A stretch of 64,000 nt of DNA, taken from contig NZ_VVIW01000007.1 of the NCBI RefSeq assembly GCF_011682045.1, forward strand, positions 243,691 through 307,690. The letters are read 5' to 3'. Position numbers and translations under genes: made by a program. Under the pieces are notes generated by a model, which had not been told where the DNA came from, made no database searches, and saw nothing but the letters and a program-made list of their open reading frames with translations. Origin of the DNA: Massilia aquatica (GTDB lineage Bacteria > Pseudomonadota > Gammaproteobacteria > Burkholderiales > Burkholderiaceae_D). Within the stretch, counting starts at the first letter, position 1, and every line of letters begins with the position of its first letter. Shown here piece by piece: positions 44,795 through 54,459 of the stretch.

Positions 44795-45721
44795 ATGTCC
44801 GATGAAGGCCTGCGGCCGATTATCGTCAAGCGCATCAAAAAGACCGCCGCCGGCCACCACGGCGGCGCCTGGAAGATCGCCTACGCCGACTTCGTGACGG
44901 CGATGATGGCCTTCTTTCTGCTGATGTGGCTGCTCGGTTCGACCAGCAAGGGTGATTTGAACGGCATTTCCGAATTTTTCCAGACCCCGCTGAAGGTGGC
45001 GCTGGCGGGCGGCTCGGGCAGCGGCGACAGTTCCTCGATCCTGCAGGGCGGCGGCCAGGATCTGTCGCGCCGCACCGGCCAGGTCAAGCGCGGCGAGAAC
45101 CCGGACAAGAAGTCGTTCGACCTGAAGGCGGCCAAGGCGGCGCTGGAAGCGGCCGAGGCGGACCGCCTCAAGACGCTCAAGGCCAAGCTGGAAGCGACCA
45201 TCGAAGCCAATCCGCTGCTGAAAAAATACAAGAACCAGCTGCTGCTCGATATCACCAGCGAAGGCTTGCGGATCCAGATCGTGGACGAATTGAACCGGCC
45301 CATGTTCAACCTGGCCAAGGCCGAACTGCAGCCGTACACGCGCGACATCCTGCACGTGATCGGGATCGTATTGAATGAAGTGCCGAACCGGATCGGCCTG
45401 TCGGGCCACACCGATTCGACGCCGTACATGAGCGACACCGGTTACAGCAACTGGGAATTGTCGGCCGACCGCGCCAACGCATCGCGCCGCGAACTGGTCA
45501 TCGGCGGCATGAGCGACGCCAAGATCCTGCGCGTGGTGGGGCTGGCCTCGGCGGCGCCGCTGGACCGCCAGGATCCGTTTTCGGCGGCCAACCGGCGCAT
45601 CAGCATCATCGTCATGAACAAGCGCACCGAAGACGCGGTCATGCGCGACGGCGCCTCGATGGACGTGCCAGAGCAGCCCGGCGTCGCTACGCCGGCGGCA
45701 GAACCGAAAGCGGCGCCATGA
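44795..45721 (+). CDS. motB: flagellar stator protein MotB
   Basis: A 308-residue protein with a single TM helix near the N terminus (about 33-48) and a C-terminal OmpA-like peptidoglycan-binding domain (LSGHTDSTPY, WELSADRANASRREL). The proton-carrying Asp32 is present in KIAYADFVTAMMAF, exactly at the E. coli position. It anchors the stator to the cell wall and opens the proton path with MotA. 28 bases before the CheZ-like gene. Confidence 0.95.
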   Translation: MSDEGLRPIIVKRIKKTAAGHHGGAWKIAYADFVTAMMAFFLLMWLLGSTSKGDLNGISEFFQTPLKVALAGGSGSGDSSSILQGGGQDLSRRTGQVKRGENPDKKSFDLKAAKAALEAAEADRLKTLKAKLEATIEANPLLKKYKNQLLLDITSEGLRIQIVDELNRPMFNLAKAELQPYTRDILHVIGIVLNEVPNRIGLSGHTDSTPYMSDTGYSNWELSADRANASRRELVIGGMSDAKILRVVGLASAAPLDRQDPFSAANRRISIIVMNKRTEDAVMRDGASMDVPEQPGVATPAAEPKAAP

Positions 45722-45749
45722 TGGCCAGGGAAGTTACGGGAGAGGGCGA

Positions 45750-46298
45750 ATGACAAGAAAGAAAATACTGGGCTCGCACGTGAAGCGCTTGCTGTCGGGC
45801 GTGTCGGATCACGGCAAGAAGCACTTGACGGAAGTCGAAACCGATCTGCTCCAGACCCATTTGCTGCTGGAAGAGGCCATCGACAAGCTCACCAGCAGTT
45901 TCATGGCGATCCACACGGCGGTCGGTGCCCAGCAGGACACCATCAACCTGCTGCTGGCCGGCGGCACGCCGAGCGCGGAAGACAGCGCGCGCCTGGGCGC
46001 CATGTCGGGCGAGATCGGCGCGCACGTGAACACGGCCATTACCAGCATGCAGTTCCAGGACATGACGAGCCAGCTGATCGACCGCACGCTCAAGCGCGTG
46101 ACCGGCTTGCGCGAATTTCTGGGCACCCTGGGCGCGCACGGCGCCGACATCGTGCCCGAGACGAACAGCGAAGAAATCGTCGACCTGCTCGGCAAGGTCA
46201 GCATGGCGCTGGCGATCCAGTCGCTCGAATTACGCAGTGTACTAAGAAAAGCAGTCAATCAGCAGCATCTGGAAAGTGGCGACATAGAACTGTTCTAA
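45750..46298 (+). CDS. CheZ-like small chemotaxis protein
   Basis: A 182-residue, mostly helical protein. The central block TSMQFQDMTSQLIDRTLKRV parallels the catalytic helix of CheZ (QDFQDLTGQVI). Asp104 and Gln108 fall at the spacing of the CheZ residues Asp143 and Gln147 that position the hydrolytic water at CheY-P. The C terminus GDIELF is acidic with aromatic end, resembling the CheZ tail that docks to CheY. It lies between motB and a cheY gene, and a full CheZ is encoded 8 kb downstream. Assignment as a second phosphatase or CheZ-family regulator is inference; the fold and motif are visible. Confidence 0.65.
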   Translation: MTRKKILGSHVKRLLSGVSDHGKKHLTEVETDLLQTHLLLEEAIDKLTSSFMAIHTAVGAQQDTINLLLAGGTPSAEDSARLGAMSGEIGAHVNTAITSMQFQDMTSQLIDRTLKRVTGLREFLGTLGAHGADIVPETNSEEIVDLLGKVSMALAIQSLELRSVLRKAVNQQHLESGDIELF

Positions 46299-46359
46299 GG
46301 TTCACTCTCGATGATTATGGGCGCGGTGCCCCCCCGATTTAAAAATAGCAGGAGCAAAA

Positions 46360-46725
46360 ATGGCTAAAACAATACTCGCAGTCGACGATTCCAGTTCGCT
46401 GCGCCAGATGGTGGCATTCAGTCTCAAGGCCGCGGGCTACCTCGTGGTGGAAGCGGTCGATGGCCAGGACGGGCTCGAAAAAGCCAAGCAGCAAACGGTC
46501 GACCTGGTGCTGACCGACCAGAACATGCCGCGCATGGACGGCCTGTCGCTGATCAAACTGCTGCGCGGCCTGCCGGCGTACCAGAAGGTGCCGATCCTGA
46601 TGCTGACCACCGAATCGTCCGACGAAATGAAGACCAAGGGACGTGCCGCCGGCGCCAATGGCTGGCTGGTCAAGCCGTTCGACCCGCAGCGCCTGATCGA
46701 AGTCGTCAAAAAAGTCATCGGCTGA
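46360..46725 (+). CDS. cheY: CheY-type response regulator (copy 1)
   Basis: A 121-residue single receiver domain. The acidic pair is ILAVDDSS, the phosphorylation site Asp is in LVLTDQNMPRMDG, and the conserved Thr (TTES) and Lys (LVKPFDPQRL) are present. No output domain, so it acts by protein binding as CheY does at the FliM switch. It directly precedes cheA by 55 bases and follows the CheZ-like gene. Copy 2 at 54059 is the neighbour of cheZ. Which of the two binds the motor cannot be told. Confidence 0.9.
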   Translation: MAKTILAVDDSSSLRQMVAFSLKAAGYLVVEAVDGQDGLEKAKQQTVDLVLTDQNMPRMDGLSLIKLLRGLPAYQKVPILMLTTESSDEMKTKGRAAGANGWLVKPFDPQRLIEVVKKVIG

Positions 46726-46780
46726 TGAACCGGGTGGGAGCACGCGCAATGATGCATCGCGAAATTCACGGAGTCCGACC

Positions 46781-48943
46781 ATGACCATCGACATAAGCCA
46801 GTTTTTCCAGGTCTTCTTCGATGAAGCCGAAGAACTGCTGGCCGAAAAAGAGCGTCTGCTGCTGGCCGTCGACATCGCGTCGCCGGATCCGGAAGACCTG
46901 AACGCCATTTTCCGCACCGCCCACTCGATCAAGGGCGGTTCGTCGACGTTCGGCCTGAACGACATGACCGAAGTGACCCATTTCCTGGAGTCGCTGCTCG
47001 ACCGCATCCGCAAGGGCGAAATGGCGCTCACCGCCGAACACGTCGACGCCTTTTTGGCCGCCAAGGACATCCTCAAGATGCAGCTCGACGGCCATCGCAA
47101 CGGCGCCCACGTCGACCAGGATGCCGTGGCCAACGTGCGCATGATGCTGCAAGAGCTCTCGCAGGACGTGGTGCCGGTGGCCGCGCCGCCGGCGCCGTCG
47201 TTCGTGCAAAGCGCGATCAAGGCCAACGTGAGCACCGGCGGGCGGCGCTACCGCATCGAGATGCCGCACGTGGAGCAGCGCGATGTGAATGCGCTGACGG
47301 CTGAACTGGGCCTGCTCGGGCGCGTGTCGGTCATGCCGCTGCCGGGCGAGCGCCATGCGATTACCGTCACCACGCACGAGTCGCTGGAAGATATTATTGC
47401 GATCTGCTCGTTCGTGCTCAATCCCGACGACCTGAAAATCTTCGAGGCGCCGGCCTTGACGCCGGAGCAGCAGATCATCGAAGACCGCGAACGGGCCAAG
47501 GTCGAAGACGACATGGGCTACGGCTTTTTCGATCCGATCGACGCCCCGACCCAGGAACAGAGCGAGGAGGAGCGCGGTTACGGCTTCTTCCAGCCGATCG
47601 AACATATCCGCGCCACGGCCGGCATCGTGGCGCCCACGGGTAACAGCGCGGCCAGCGCCGCACCGGTGCAGCAGGTGCGCGCCGAGCCGCCCGAGACGGG
47701 CGAACCGGCCGAGAAAAAAGCCGTCGCCAAAAAAGACGACAAGCACGCCGCCGCCGAATCGTCGTCGATCCGGGTGTCGATCGAAAAGGTCGACCAGCTG
47801 ATCAACCTGATCGGCGAACTGGTGATCACCCAGGCCATGATCGAGCAGCGCAGCGACGCGCTCGACCCGATGGTGCACGAACGCCTGTTGAACAGCGTCA
47901 GCCAGCTCACGCGCAACACGCGCGACCTGCAGGAAGCGGTCATGTCGATCCGCATGATGCCGATGGATTTCGTGTTCTCGCGCTTTCCGCGCATGGTGCG
48001 CGACCTGGCCGCCAAACTGGGCAAGAAAGTCGACTTCATCACCAACGGCGCCGCCACCGAGTTGGACAAGGGCCTGATCGAACGGATCGTCGATCCGCTC
48101 ACCCACCTGGTGCGCAACAGTATCGACCACGGCATCGAAATGCCGGAGGCGCGCGCCGCCGCCGGCAAGACCGAAGCGGGGCGCCTGTTCCTTTCGGCCG
48201 GCCACCAGGGCGGCAATATCGTGATCGAAGTCTCGGACGATGGCGCTGGCCTGAACCGCGAACGCATCCTGGCCAAGGCGCTGCAGAACGGCCTGCCGGT
48301 CAACGACAACATGAGCGACGCCGATGTCTGGCAGCTGATCTTCGCGCCGGGCTTTTCGACCGCCGAAACCGTGACCGACGTCTCCGGGCGCGGGGTGGGC
48401 ATGGATGTCGTCAAGCGCAACATCATGGCCATGGGCGGTTCGGTCGATATCCGCTCGGCCAAGGGTTTCGGCACCACGATCTCGATCTCGCTGCCGCTCA
48501 CGCTGGCCATTTTGGATGGCATGTCGATCCGCTGCGGCGAGGAAGTCTATATCCTGCCGCTCGGCTTCGTGGTCGAGTCCTTGCAGCCGGCGCCGGACGA
48601 TATCAAGGAAATTTCGGGGCGCGGACCGGTGATCAAGGTGCGCGGCGAATACCTGCCCCTGATCCCGCTGTACCAGATGTTCGACATTACGCCGCGCTTT
48701 ACCAACCCGTGCGAAGGGATCGTCGTGATCCTCGAGTCCGACGGACGCAAGGCCGGCCTGTTCGTGGACGACCTGGTCGGCCAGCAGCAGGTCGTGGTCA
48801 AGAACCTCGAATCGAATTACCGCAAGGTGACCGGGATTTCCGGCGCCACCATCCTCGGCGATGGCGGCGTGTCGCTGATCCTCGACGTCACGGCCCTGAT
48901 GCGCTCCTCGCGCCAGCTGGCCGACGACGCCATCTTCTCCTAA
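46781..48943 (+). CDS. cheA: chemotaxis histidine kinase CheA
   Basis: A 720-residue cytosolic kinase. P1 HPt with the phosphorylated His48 in RTAHSIKGGSSTFG; a P2-like domain (about 145-225); a Pro/Ala linker; P3 dimerisation (about 325-390); a P4 ATPase with the N box LTHLVRNSIDHGIE, DDGAGLN and GRGVGMDVVK; and a P5 CheW-like domain to the end (about 570-715). It phosphorylates CheY and CheB in response to receptor state. Two repeats of MGYGFFDPID / RGYGFFQPIE in the linker (about 245-270) are a curious duplication. Confidence 0.96.
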   Translation: MTIDISQFFQVFFDEAEELLAEKERLLLAVDIASPDPEDLNAIFRTAHSIKGGSSTFGLNDMTEVTHFLESLLDRIRKGEMALTAEHVDAFLAAKDILKMQLDGHRNGAHVDQDAVANVRMMLQELSQDVVPVAAPPAPSFVQSAIKANVSTGGRRYRIEMPHVEQRDVNALTAELGLLGRVSVMPLPGERHAITVTTHESLEDIIAICSFVLNPDDLKIFEAPALTPEQQIIEDRERAKVEDDMGYGFFDPIDAPTQEQSEEERGYGFFQPIEHIRATAGIVAPTGNSAASAAPVQQVRAEPPETGEPAEKKAVAKKDDKHAAAESSSIRVSIEKVDQLINLIGELVITQAMIEQRSDALDPMVHERLLNSVSQLTRNTRDLQEAVMSIRMMPMDFVFSRFPRMVRDLAAKLGKKVDFITNGAATELDKGLIERIVDPLTHLVRNSIDHGIEMPEARAAAGKTEAGRLFLSAGHQGGNIVIEVSDDGAGLNRERILAKALQNGLPVNDNMSDADVWQLIFAPGFSTAETVTDVSGRGVGMDVVKRNIMAMGGSVDIRSAKGFGTTISISLPLTLAILDGMSIRCGEEVYILPLGFVVESLQPAPDDIKEISGRGPVIKVRGEYLPLIPLYQMFDITPRFTNPCEGIVVILESDGRKAGLFVDDLVGQQQVVVKNLESNYRKVTGISGATILGDGGVSLILDVTALMRSSRQLADDAIFS

Positions 48944-48973
48944 CCAATACCAGCAACCAGATAGGGATTTATC

Positions 48974-49474
48974 ATGTCAATGACTTCAACCTCCTCCAAG
49001 AACGGCGACGTCAAGGATGGCGCAGGCAGCGAATTTCTGGCCTTCACGCTCGGCTCCGAAGAATACGGGATCGACATCCTGAAAGTGCAGGAAATCCGCG
49101 GCTACGAAGCGGTCACCCGCATCGCCAATGCGCCCGAATTCATCAAGGGCGTGATCAACCTGCGCGGCATCATCATTCCGGTGGTGGACATGCGCATCAA
49201 GTTCAACCTGGGCACCCCGGTGTACGACCAGTTCACGGTCGTCATCATCCTCAACATCGGTGGCCGCATCATGGGCGTGGTGGTCGACAGCGTCTCGGAT
49301 GTGACCACGCTCACCCCCGAGCAGATCAAGCCGGCCCCGGAAATGGGCACCGCCTTCGGTTCCGACTACCTGGTCGGCCTGGGCACCGTGGACCAGCGCA
49401 TGCTGATCCTGATCGACATCGACAAGCTGATGTCGTCGGGCGAAATGGGCCTGATCGAAAAACTGGCCGCGTAA
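48974..49474 (+). CDS. cheW: chemotaxis adaptor CheW
   Basis: A 166-residue CheW domain protein coupling the MCP to CheA. Characteristic segments: [46 protein letters not shown] and [25 protein letters not shown]. More canonical than the solitary CheW at 8504. Start follows AGATAGGGATTTATC. Codirectional, 30 bases after cheA. Confidence 0.96.
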   Translation: MSMTSTSSKNGDVKDGAGSEFLAFTLGSEEYGIDILKVQEIRGYEAVTRIANAPEFIKGVINLRGIIIPVVDMRIKFNLGTPVYDQFTVVIILNIGGRIMGVVVDSVSDVTTLTPEQIKPAPEMGTAFGSDYLVGLGTVDQRMLILIDIDKLMSSGEMGLIEKLAA

Positions 49475-49573
49475 GACGCACGCAATCAACCCTGTCCACG
49501 GCCGCAATGCCGGCGCGAGCGGTTCGACAGAAGCCGCCGTGCCAATAACATATGAAGTATCGAGGAGAGAACC

Positions 49574-51277
49574 ATGAATCTGCGCGATTTTAAGATTGGT
49601 ACGCGCCTGGCGTTCGGTTTCGGCAGTATCCTGCTGATCCTGGTGGCGATGGCGTTGATGGCGAGTGTGCTGAACTCGCGTAACAAGAACAGCCTGATGA
49701 CGGGCCTGGCCAGTTCCAGCGCCCAGAACCTGCATGCGGCCAGCATGAAAAGCGCGATGCTGGAAACCGGCATCGCGATGCGCAATATCGGCCTGCAGTC
49801 CGACGTGGCGCTGATGCAGAAGGAACAGGACAAGGTCAAGGCCCAGAGCAAGCGCTATGAAGAGGCGCGCACGCGCCTGCAGGCCACCGGCCTGGACGAC
49901 GCCGAAACCAAGCTGCTGGCCGACGTCGCCGCGCTCGACAAGGAAGTCGACGCCGCCTTTAAAGAAGCCATCGGCCAGGTGCTGGCCTTTAACAGCGAGG
50001 GCGCGGCCAAGGTGATCGCCACGCGCATCGACCCGCTCAACCAGAAGACCCTGGAAGTGCTCAACAAGCTGGTCGACAAGCAGCAGGTCGAAGCCGACGA
50101 CTTCCTGAAAAAATCGGTGGAAGCCGACCAGCGCGTGGGCATGATCATGTTCGTCGTGTGCGCCCTGGCCGTGGCGCTGGGCGTGGTGTGCGCACTGGTG
50201 ATCACGCGCTCGATCGCGCTGCCGCTGCTGGGCGCCGTCTCGGTGGCCAAGAAGGTCGCCGCCGGCGAACTGACTTCCGAGATCCGGGTCGCGGGCAAGG
50301 ATGAAACCAGCGAACTGCTGCAGGCGCTCAAAGACATGAACGACAGCCTGTCGAAAACCGTGGGCGACGTGCGCTCCGGGACCGAGATGATCACGGTGGC
50401 CTCGCAGGAAATCGCTTCCGGCAACGCCGACCTGTCCTCGCGCACCGAGTCGCAAGCCAGTTCGCTCGAAGAAACCGCCAGCTCGATGGAAGAACTCACC
50501 TCCACCGTCAAGCAAAATGCCGACAATGCGCGCCAGGCCAACCAACTGGCCGTGTCGGCGTCGTCGGTCGCGGTCAAGGGTGGCGCCGTGGTATCGCAGG
50601 TTGTTGATACCATGGGCTCGATCAAGGAAAGCTCGCGCAAGATCGTCGACATCATCGGCGTCATCGACGGCATCGCGTTCCAGACCAATATCCTGGCGCT
50701 GAACGCCGCCGTGGAAGCGGCGCGCGCCGGCGAACAGGGTCGCGGTTTCGCGGTCGTGGCGTCCGAAGTGCGCAACCTGGCGCAGCGCTCGGCCGGGGCG
50801 GCCAAGGAAATCAAGGCGCTGATCGGCGACTCGGTCGACAAGGTCGATGCCGGCAGCAAGCTGGTGGACGAAGCGGGGCAGACCATGGACCTGATCGTGA
50901 CCTCGATCAAGCAGGTGGCCGACATCATGGGCGAGATCACCGCCGCCACCCAGGAACAGAGCAACGGCATCGAAGAAGTCAACCAGGCCATCACCCAGAT
51001 GGACGAAATGACGCAGCAGAACGCGGCCCTGGTCGAGGAAGCCGCCGCCGCCGCCGAGAGCATGCAGGAGCAGGCCCAGTTGCTGGCCGCCGCCGTGAGC
51101 ATCTTCAAGCTCAGTGGCGACGAGCGCAAGGTGTTGACGCCGGCGCCGGTACGCACCGTGGCGGCGGCGCCGAAGAGCGTCTCGCGCGCGGTGGCCACCG
51201 TGGCCAGGCCGGCGCAAGCGCCGAAGCCGAAAAAGGTGGCCACCTCGGCGCCGGGCGACGACTGGGAAGAGTTTTAA
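49574..51277 (+). CDS. methyl-accepting chemotaxis protein
   Basis: A 567-residue receptor. TM1 (about 12-33), a periplasmic four-helix-bundle ligand domain (about 35-185), TM2 (about 190-215), HAMP and the cytoplasmic signalling domain with [23 protein letters not shown] and NLAQRS. The C terminus ends in DWEEF, matching the xWxxF pentapeptide used by E. coli receptors to bind CheR and CheB. Methylation is served by the adjacent cheR and cheB. The ligand is unknown; 4HB-type sensing domains bind small organic molecules. The ATG follows CGAGGAGAGAACC. Confidence 0.94.
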   Translation: MNLRDFKIGTRLAFGFGSILLILVAMALMASVLNSRNKNSLMTGLASSSAQNLHAASMKSAMLETGIAMRNIGLQSDVALMQKEQDKVKAQSKRYEEARTRLQATGLDDAETKLLADVAALDKEVDAAFKEAIGQVLAFNSEGAAKVIATRIDPLNQKTLEVLNKLVDKQQVEADDFLKKSVEADQRVGMIMFVVCALAVALGVVCALVITRSIALPLLGAVSVAKKVAAGELTSEIRVAGKDETSELLQALKDMNDSLSKTVGDVRSGTEMITVASQEIASGNADLSSRTESQASSLEETASSMEELTSTVKQNADNARQANQLAVSASSVAVKGGAVVSQVVDTMGSIKESSRKIVDIIGVIDGIAFQTNILALNAAVEAARAGEQGRGFAVVASEVRNLAQRSAGAAKEIKALIGDSVDKVDAGSKLVDEAGQTMDLIVTSIKQVADIMGEITAATQEQSNGIEEVNQAITQMDEMTQQNAALVEEAAAAAESMQEQAQLLAAAVSIFKLSGDERKVLTPAPVRTVAAAPKSVSRAVATVARPAQAPKPKKVATSAPGDDWEEF

Positions 51278-51330
51278 ACGTTGCGGCCACTTGGCACCAC
51301 GCGCAGTCAACATGAAAACAGGGTGAAGCA

Positions 51331-52176
51331 GTGACGCAAACGAAAACCGACACCGTCAAGGAGTTCAACTTCACCAAGAGTGATTTTGAGCGCGTGCGCG
51401 CGCTGATTTACCAGCGCGCCGGCATCTCCCTGGCCGACAGCAAGCAGGAAATGGTCTACAGCCGCCTGGCGCGGCGCCTGCGCGCCACCGGTATCGTCTC
51501 GTTCGGGCGCTACCTGGACGACCTGGAAGCGGGGCGCCTGGGCGAGGAGTGGGAGTCGTTCACCAATGCGCTGACCACCAACCTGACCTCGTTCTTCCGC
51601 GAAGCGCACCACTTCCCGCTGCTGGCCGAGCATGTGAAGAAGCTGCGCGACCATCCGATCCAGATCTGGTGCTCGGCCGCGTCCACCGGCGAAGAGCCGT
51701 ACTCGATCGCCATGACCGTGTGCGAAGCCTTCAACACGCTCACGCCGCCGGTGCAGATCATCGCCACCGACATCGACACCAACGTGCTGGCCACGGGCGC
51801 CCACGGGGTGTATGCGATCGACCGCATCGAGAAGATGGAGCCCGAGCGCGCCAGGCGCTTTTTCTTGCGCGGCAAGGGCGACCAGGACGGCATGGTGCGC
51901 GTGCGCCCCGAACTGCGGGCGCTGGTCACCTTCAAGCAGCTCAACCTGCTGGGCGACGGCTGGCCGGTGAAAGGCCCGTTCGACGTCATTTTCTGCCGTA
52001 ACGTGATGATCTATTTCGACAAGGCGACCCAGCGCAAGATCCTGGCGCGCTTCGTGCCGCTGATGAAGCCCGATGGCCTGCTGTTTGCCGGCCATTCCGA
52101 GAACTTCCTGTATGTCTCGGAGTCCCTCAAGCTGCGTGGTAAAACCGTGTACGAACTCGATGGTCGCAAACCTTGA
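51331..52176 (+). CDS. cheR: chemotaxis methyltransferase CheR
   Basis: A 281-residue SAM-dependent protein glutamate methyltransferase. The N-terminal helical domain (about 10-75) is followed by a SAM domain with WCSAASTGEEPYSIAMT and the acidic ATDIDTNVL, then FDVIFCRNVMIYFD. It methylates glutamates on chemoreceptors to adapt them. GTG start. It lies between the MCP and cheD genes. Confidence 0.95.
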   Translation: MTQTKTDTVKEFNFTKSDFERVRALIYQRAGISLADSKQEMVYSRLARRLRATGIVSFGRYLDDLEAGRLGEEWESFTNALTTNLTSFFREAHHFPLLAEHVKKLRDHPIQIWCSAASTGEEPYSIAMTVCEAFNTLTPPVQIIATDIDTNVLATGAHGVYAIDRIEKMEPERARRFFLRGKGDQDGMVRVRPELRALVTFKQLNLLGDGWPVKGPFDVIFCRNVMIYFDKATQRKILARFVPLMKPDGLLFAGHSENFLYVSESLKLRGKTVYELDGRKP

Positions 52177-52205
52177 CGCGACCCGCACCGAACTGAGAAT
52201 TGAAC

Positions 52206-52814
52206 ATGGCTATCGAAATCAAAGAACAATTCGCGACCAACGTGTATTACGACCGTACCTTCGACTGCGACGCGGCCAAGATCCTGCCGGGCGAGTACTA
52301 CTACACGCCCAAGGACATGCTGATCGTGACGGTGCTCGGTTCCTGCGTGTCGGCCTGCATCCGCGACAAGGTCACCGGCCTGGGCGGGATGAACCACTTC
52401 ATGCTGCCGGACGGCGGGAGTGACCCGAACAGCCCGATCTCGGCCTCGATGCGCTACGGGACGTACGCGATGGAAGTGCTGATCAACGACCTGCTCAAGG
52501 CCGGCGCGCGGCGCGAGAACATGGAAGCGAAAGTGTTCGGCGGCGGCGCGGTGCTGCGCGGCTTCACCGCGATCAACGTCGGCGAGCGCAATGCGGCGTT
52601 CGTGATGAATTTTCTGAAGACCGAAAAAATGCGGGTGGTGGCCGAAGACCTGAACGACATCTGGCCGCGCAAGGTGTATTTTTTCCCGCGCACCGGAAAA
52701 GTCCTGGTCAAGAAGCTCATGCAGACCCATAACGACACCCTGGCGCGGCGCGAACTCGATTACGCCAGCCGCCTCAAGGTGCAGCCGGTGGGCGGCGAGA
52801 TCGACCTGTTCTGA
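52206..52814 (+). CDS. cheD: chemoreceptor glutamine deamidase CheD
   Basis: A 202-residue enzyme. The catalytic Cys is in LGSCVSACIRDKVTGLGGMNHFMLP, with the catalytic His in the same block, which is the classical CheD signature; KVFGGGAVLRG follows. It converts receptor Gln to Glu and can bind CheC or receptors. The ATG at 52206 is used, not the TTG two codons earlier. Codirectional between cheR and cheB. Confidence 0.94.
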   Translation: MAIEIKEQFATNVYYDRTFDCDAAKILPGEYYYTPKDMLIVTVLGSCVSACIRDKVTGLGGMNHFMLPDGGSDPNSPISASMRYGTYAMEVLINDLLKAGARRENMEAKVFGGGAVLRGFTAINVGERNAAFVMNFLKTEKMRVVAEDLNDIWPRKVYFFPRTGKVLVKKLMQTHNDTLARRELDYASRLKVQPVGGEIDLF

Positions 52815-52853
52815 CCGTCCCGACCACACTACCGATAGCACTGAAAGCACTAT

Positions 52854-53918
52854 ATGAAGATCAAAGTACTGATCGTGGACGACTCGGCGCTGATCCGCAG
52901 CGTCATGAGCGAGATCATCTCCAGCCAGCCCGACATGGAAGTGGTGGGCGTGGCGCCGGACCCGCTGGTGGCGCGTGAACTGATCAAGCAGACCAACCCG
53001 GACGTGCTCACGCTCGACGTCGAGATGCCCAAGATGGACGGCCTCGATTTCCTCGAAAAACTCATGCGCCTGCGCCCGATGCCGGTGGTGATGGTGTCGT
53101 CCCTGACCGAGCGCGGTTCCGAAATCACCATGCGCGCGCTGGAACTGGGCGCGGTCGATTTCGTGACCAAGCCGAAGATCTCGATCCAGAGCGGGATGCG
53201 CGAGTACACCGAACTGATCTCCGACAAGATCCGGGCGGCGTCCAAGGCGCGCATCAAGCCGCGCACCGTCAGCGCCGAAAAACCCAGCGGCGCTTTGCCG
53301 GCCCTGCGCAATCCGCTCACCTCGTCCGAAAAACTGATCATCATCGGCGCCTCGACCGGCGGCACCGAGGCGATCCGCGAATTCCTGATGCAGATGCCGT
53401 CCGACTGCCCCGGCATCCTGATCGCCCAGCATATGCCGGAAGGGTTCACCACCTCGTTCGCGCGCCGTCTCGACACCCTGTGCAAGATCAGCGTGCGCGA
53501 AGCGGCCGGCGACGAGCGCGTGCTGCCGGGGCACGCCTACATCGCCCCCGGCCACTCGCACTTGCTGCTGGCGCGCTCGGGCGCGAACTATGTGACCCGC
53601 ATCGAACAGACCGACCCGGTGAACCGGCACCGGCCTTCGGTCGACGTGCTGTTTCGCTCGGCGGCCCAGGCGGCCGGCAAGAACGCGGTCGGCGTGATCC
53701 TGACCGGCATGGGAAAAGACGGCGCGGCCGGCATGCTGGAAATGAAAAACGCGGGCGCCCACAACTTCGCCCAGGACGAAGCCTCGTGCGTGGTGTTCGG
53801 CATGCCGCGCGAAGCGATCGCCATGGGTGGCACCCACGAAGTGGGGGCGTTAACCGCGCTGCCGGGCATGGTCCTTGGCTATCTGGCAACGCATGGCAGC
53901 CGTGCGTTGCGCGTTTGA
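52854..53918 (+). CDS. cheB: chemotaxis methylesterase/response regulator CheB
   Basis: A 354-residue two-domain protein. The N-terminal receiver ([15 protein letters not shown], phospho-Asp in [13 protein letters not shown]) controls the C-terminal methylesterase. Its triad Ser is in [15 protein letters not shown], His in [12 protein letters not shown] and Asp in [14 protein letters not shown]. It removes methyl groups from receptors after phosphorylation by CheA, opposing CheR. 140 bases before the second cheY. Confidence 0.95.
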   Translation: MKIKVLIVDDSALIRSVMSEIISSQPDMEVVGVAPDPLVARELIKQTNPDVLTLDVEMPKMDGLDFLEKLMRLRPMPVVMVSSLTERGSEITMRALELGAVDFVTKPKISIQSGMREYTELISDKIRAASKARIKPRTVSAEKPSGALPALRNPLTSSEKLIIIGASTGGTEAIREFLMQMPSDCPGILIAQHMPEGFTTSFARRLDTLCKISVREAAGDERVLPGHAYIAPGHSHLLLARSGANYVTRIEQTDPVNRHRPSVDVLFRSAAQAAGKNAVGVILTGMGKDGAAGMLEMKNAGAHNFAQDEASCVVFGMPREAIAMGGTHEVGALTALPGMVLGYLATHGSRALRV

Positions 53919-54058
53919 TCCGGTTTGCGCCGAATTACTGTCTTTTTGCTGCTCGTTTATTCGCTTCACAGCAACAAAACTGCTATCCTTTAGTCTGCTT
54001 CCGCCCCGTCGGGGAAGTCTGTCAATAACCATAGTAAGAGAATCAACGGAGTAATTTA

Positions 54059-54457
54059 ATGGCCGATCCAAAGATGCGTTTTTTAGTTGTTGACGATTTC
54101 TCCACGATGCGCCGCATCGTGCGTAATCTGTTGAAAGAACTGGGTTATGCCAACGTCGACGAGGCGGAAGACGGCGTCATGGCGCTGGCAAAGCTGCGTA
54201 GCGAAACATTCGACTTCGTGGTCTCGGACTGGAACATGCCGAATATGGATGGCCTGACCATGCTGCAGAACATCCGCGCCGACCCGGCGCTGGCCAAGCT
54301 GCCGGTGCTGATGGTCACGGCCGAGGCCAAGAAAGAAAACATCATCGCTGCCGCCCAGGCGGGTGCCAACGGCTACGTCGTCAAGCCGTTCACGGCGGCC
54401 ACGCTCGATGAAAAGCTGAACAAGATTTTCGAGAAGCTCGAAAAAAGCGGAGCGTGA
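54059..54457 (+). CDS. cheY: CheY response regulator (copy 2)
   Basis: A 132-residue receiver. [23 protein letters not shown] with phospho-Asp in [13 protein letters not shown], and Thr/Lys in [10 protein letters not shown] and VVKPFTA, closely match E. coli CheY. Most likely the motor-binding CheY, as it is 2 bases before cheZ and closest to enterobacterial CheY. The start follows GGAGTAATTTA. The 140-base upstream gap probably carries a promoter, so cheYZ may be expressed separately from the main che run. Confidence 0.95.
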   Translation: MADPKMRFLVVDDFSTMRRIVRNLLKELGYANVDEAEDGVMALAKLRSETFDFVVSDWNMPNMDGLTMLQNIRADPALAKLPVLMVTAEAKKENIIAAAQAGANGYVVKPFTAATLDEKLNKIFEKLEKSGA

Positions 54458-54459
54458 CC

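Noticed and set aside
48986..51313. 775-residue minus-strand frame opposite cheW and the MCP
   Set aside because: Shadow frame over two definite genes; His/Arg/Gly-rich composition with no family.
52011..53837. 608-residue minus-strand frame opposite cheR, cheD and cheB
   Set aside because: Spans three definite genes on the other strand; long stop-free antisense frames are expected at this GC content.
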